DNA from: Byssothecium circinans
Taxonomy: Eukaryota > Ascomycota > Dothideomycetes > Pleosporales > Massarinaceae
DNA: 33,013 nucleotides
Assembly: GCA_010015675.1 (NCBI GenBank)
Contig: ML976999.1
Coordinates: 334,548 to 367,560 of the forward strand
Reading direction: 5' to 3'
Shown: piece after piece, positions 32,692 through 33,013 of the stretch
Position numbering within the stretch: the first letter of the stretch is position 1
Layout: the number at the start of each line of letters is the position of its first letter
Program-made: the position numbers and the translations under genes
Notes under the pieces: generated by a model
What the model was told of the DNA's origin: nothing
The model's database searches: none
What the model saw: the letters and a program-made list of their open reading frames with translations, nothing else

Positions 32692-33013
32692 TCAAGCCGA
32701 TCAAGCCTTAGCCTCCGGCTTGACTTGAGGCTTGAACATGGTGTTAAGAGGCTTGATTGATTGGCTTGATTGCAGTATTAGCTTAAGGCTTGATTGAAAA
32801 GCTTGATTGGCTTGGTGTTTTACAGATCGATTGCCTATACTAAATACTCATTCTCGCGATCCCAATCCCACAATTGGTACATAGCGTCTATCTCAGCGTC
32901 AGTTGGTGTCGCTGTGGCAATGCTACTACACTCATCAAAACCAGCCCTATACCACCGCCGTACGCACTGTATAGCAGCTAGTAACTGGGGTGAGATCTGC
33001 CGTCGTCGGGGCT
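32690..33013 (-). mobile_element. hAT-family DNA transposon, one end (continues past window)
   Basis: From about 32690 the sequence changes to a cluster of at least eight copies or near-copies of GGCTTGATT in both orientations (32690-32698 and 32700-32707 inverted; 32717, 32729, 32750, 32763, 32787 and 32800 direct). Subterminal repeats of a 6-10 base motif near each end are a hallmark of hAT elements and bind the transposase. The transposase C-terminus starts 28 bases inside the last repeat. The exact terminal base and the 8-base target duplication cannot be set with one end only. Confidence 0.8.
32835..33013 (-). CDS. hAT transposase, C-terminal dimerisation region (cut by window edge)
   Basis: The minus strand from 33013 reads without stop to TAG at 32835-32837. 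The visible piece begins PRRRQISPQLLAAIQCVRRW and ends near WDWDRENEYLV. The 'RR..LSP..L.AL.C...W' pattern is the end of the hAT family C-terminal dimerisation domain (hATC), with an acidic tail. No stop or frameshift is visible in the 58 codons available, so the element may be young. The DDE-RNaseH core lies beyond the window. Confidence 0.8.
   Translation of the reverse strand, partial: PRRRQISPQLLAAIQCVRRWYRAGFDECSSIATATPTDAEIDAMYQLWDWDRENEYLV

Noticed and set aside
1..33013. Starship-type giant mobile element or secondary-metabolite cluster
   Set aside because: No DUF3435 tyrosine recombinase, PKS, NRPS or terpene synthase is visible; the gene mix gives no cargo or pathway logic.

Overview
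The window looks like nuclear DNA from a filamentous ascomycete (Pezizomycotina), most likely a dothideomycete of the Pleosporales type. The evidence is short 47-70 base GT-AG introns, compact genes on both strands, fungal-only families (fungal rhodopsin-domain proteins, a FAD monooxygenase, an APC permease) and transposon remnants with a RIP-like mutation signature. The species assignment is inference; no rRNA or other marker gene is present.

Layout. Base 1 lies inside a pogo-family transposase (minus strand, N-terminus only). Next come a gene-poor stretch, a single-exon 526-aa basic nuclear-type protein (1832-3412, +), a ten-exon amidase (3831-6267, +), and a convergent rhamnogalacturonan lyase gene (6567-8304, -) broken by four in-frame stops. 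A seven-helix rhodopsin-domain protein (9305-10673, -) and an APC-type amino-acid/choline permease (11598-13427, +) follow. From about 13.86 to 17.9 kb no intact gene is visible; part of it looks like a degraded, inverted copy of the repeat described below. A second rhodopsin-domain protein (17886-19402, +) converges on a salicylate-hydroxylase-like FAD monooxygenase (19577-21243, -). A HeH/SAP-like multi-pass membrane protein (21879-23018, -) and an MME1-type mitochondrial carrier (23556-24888, +) share a 537-base divergent promoter.

From about 25.4 to 31.7 kb the sequence has no convincing gene. It is a pyrimidine-rich, highly diverged tandem array whose units recur about every 55 bases (roughly 160 bases as a trimer). 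It is headed by a TATA box plus an unbroken 62-base pyrimidine tract pointing into it. The right edge holds a truncated minus-strand gene (31942-32691) abutting the end of a hAT transposon (32690 to window end) with subterminal GGCTTGATT repeats and the last 58 codons of its transposase.

The genes do not form an obvious pathway. Amidase, pectin lyase, permease and monooxygenase suit a plant-associated or saprotrophic lifestyle, but this is not a recognisable biosynthetic cluster: no PKS, NRPS or terpene synthase is present. The most unusual elements are the 55-base array with its promoter-like head, the possible inverted relative at 14-15.7 kb, and the lyase pseudogene, where three of the four stops fit CpA-to-TpA change. 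All exon models were built by hand from splice sites and reading frame; total coding lengths divide by three for each multi-exon gene.
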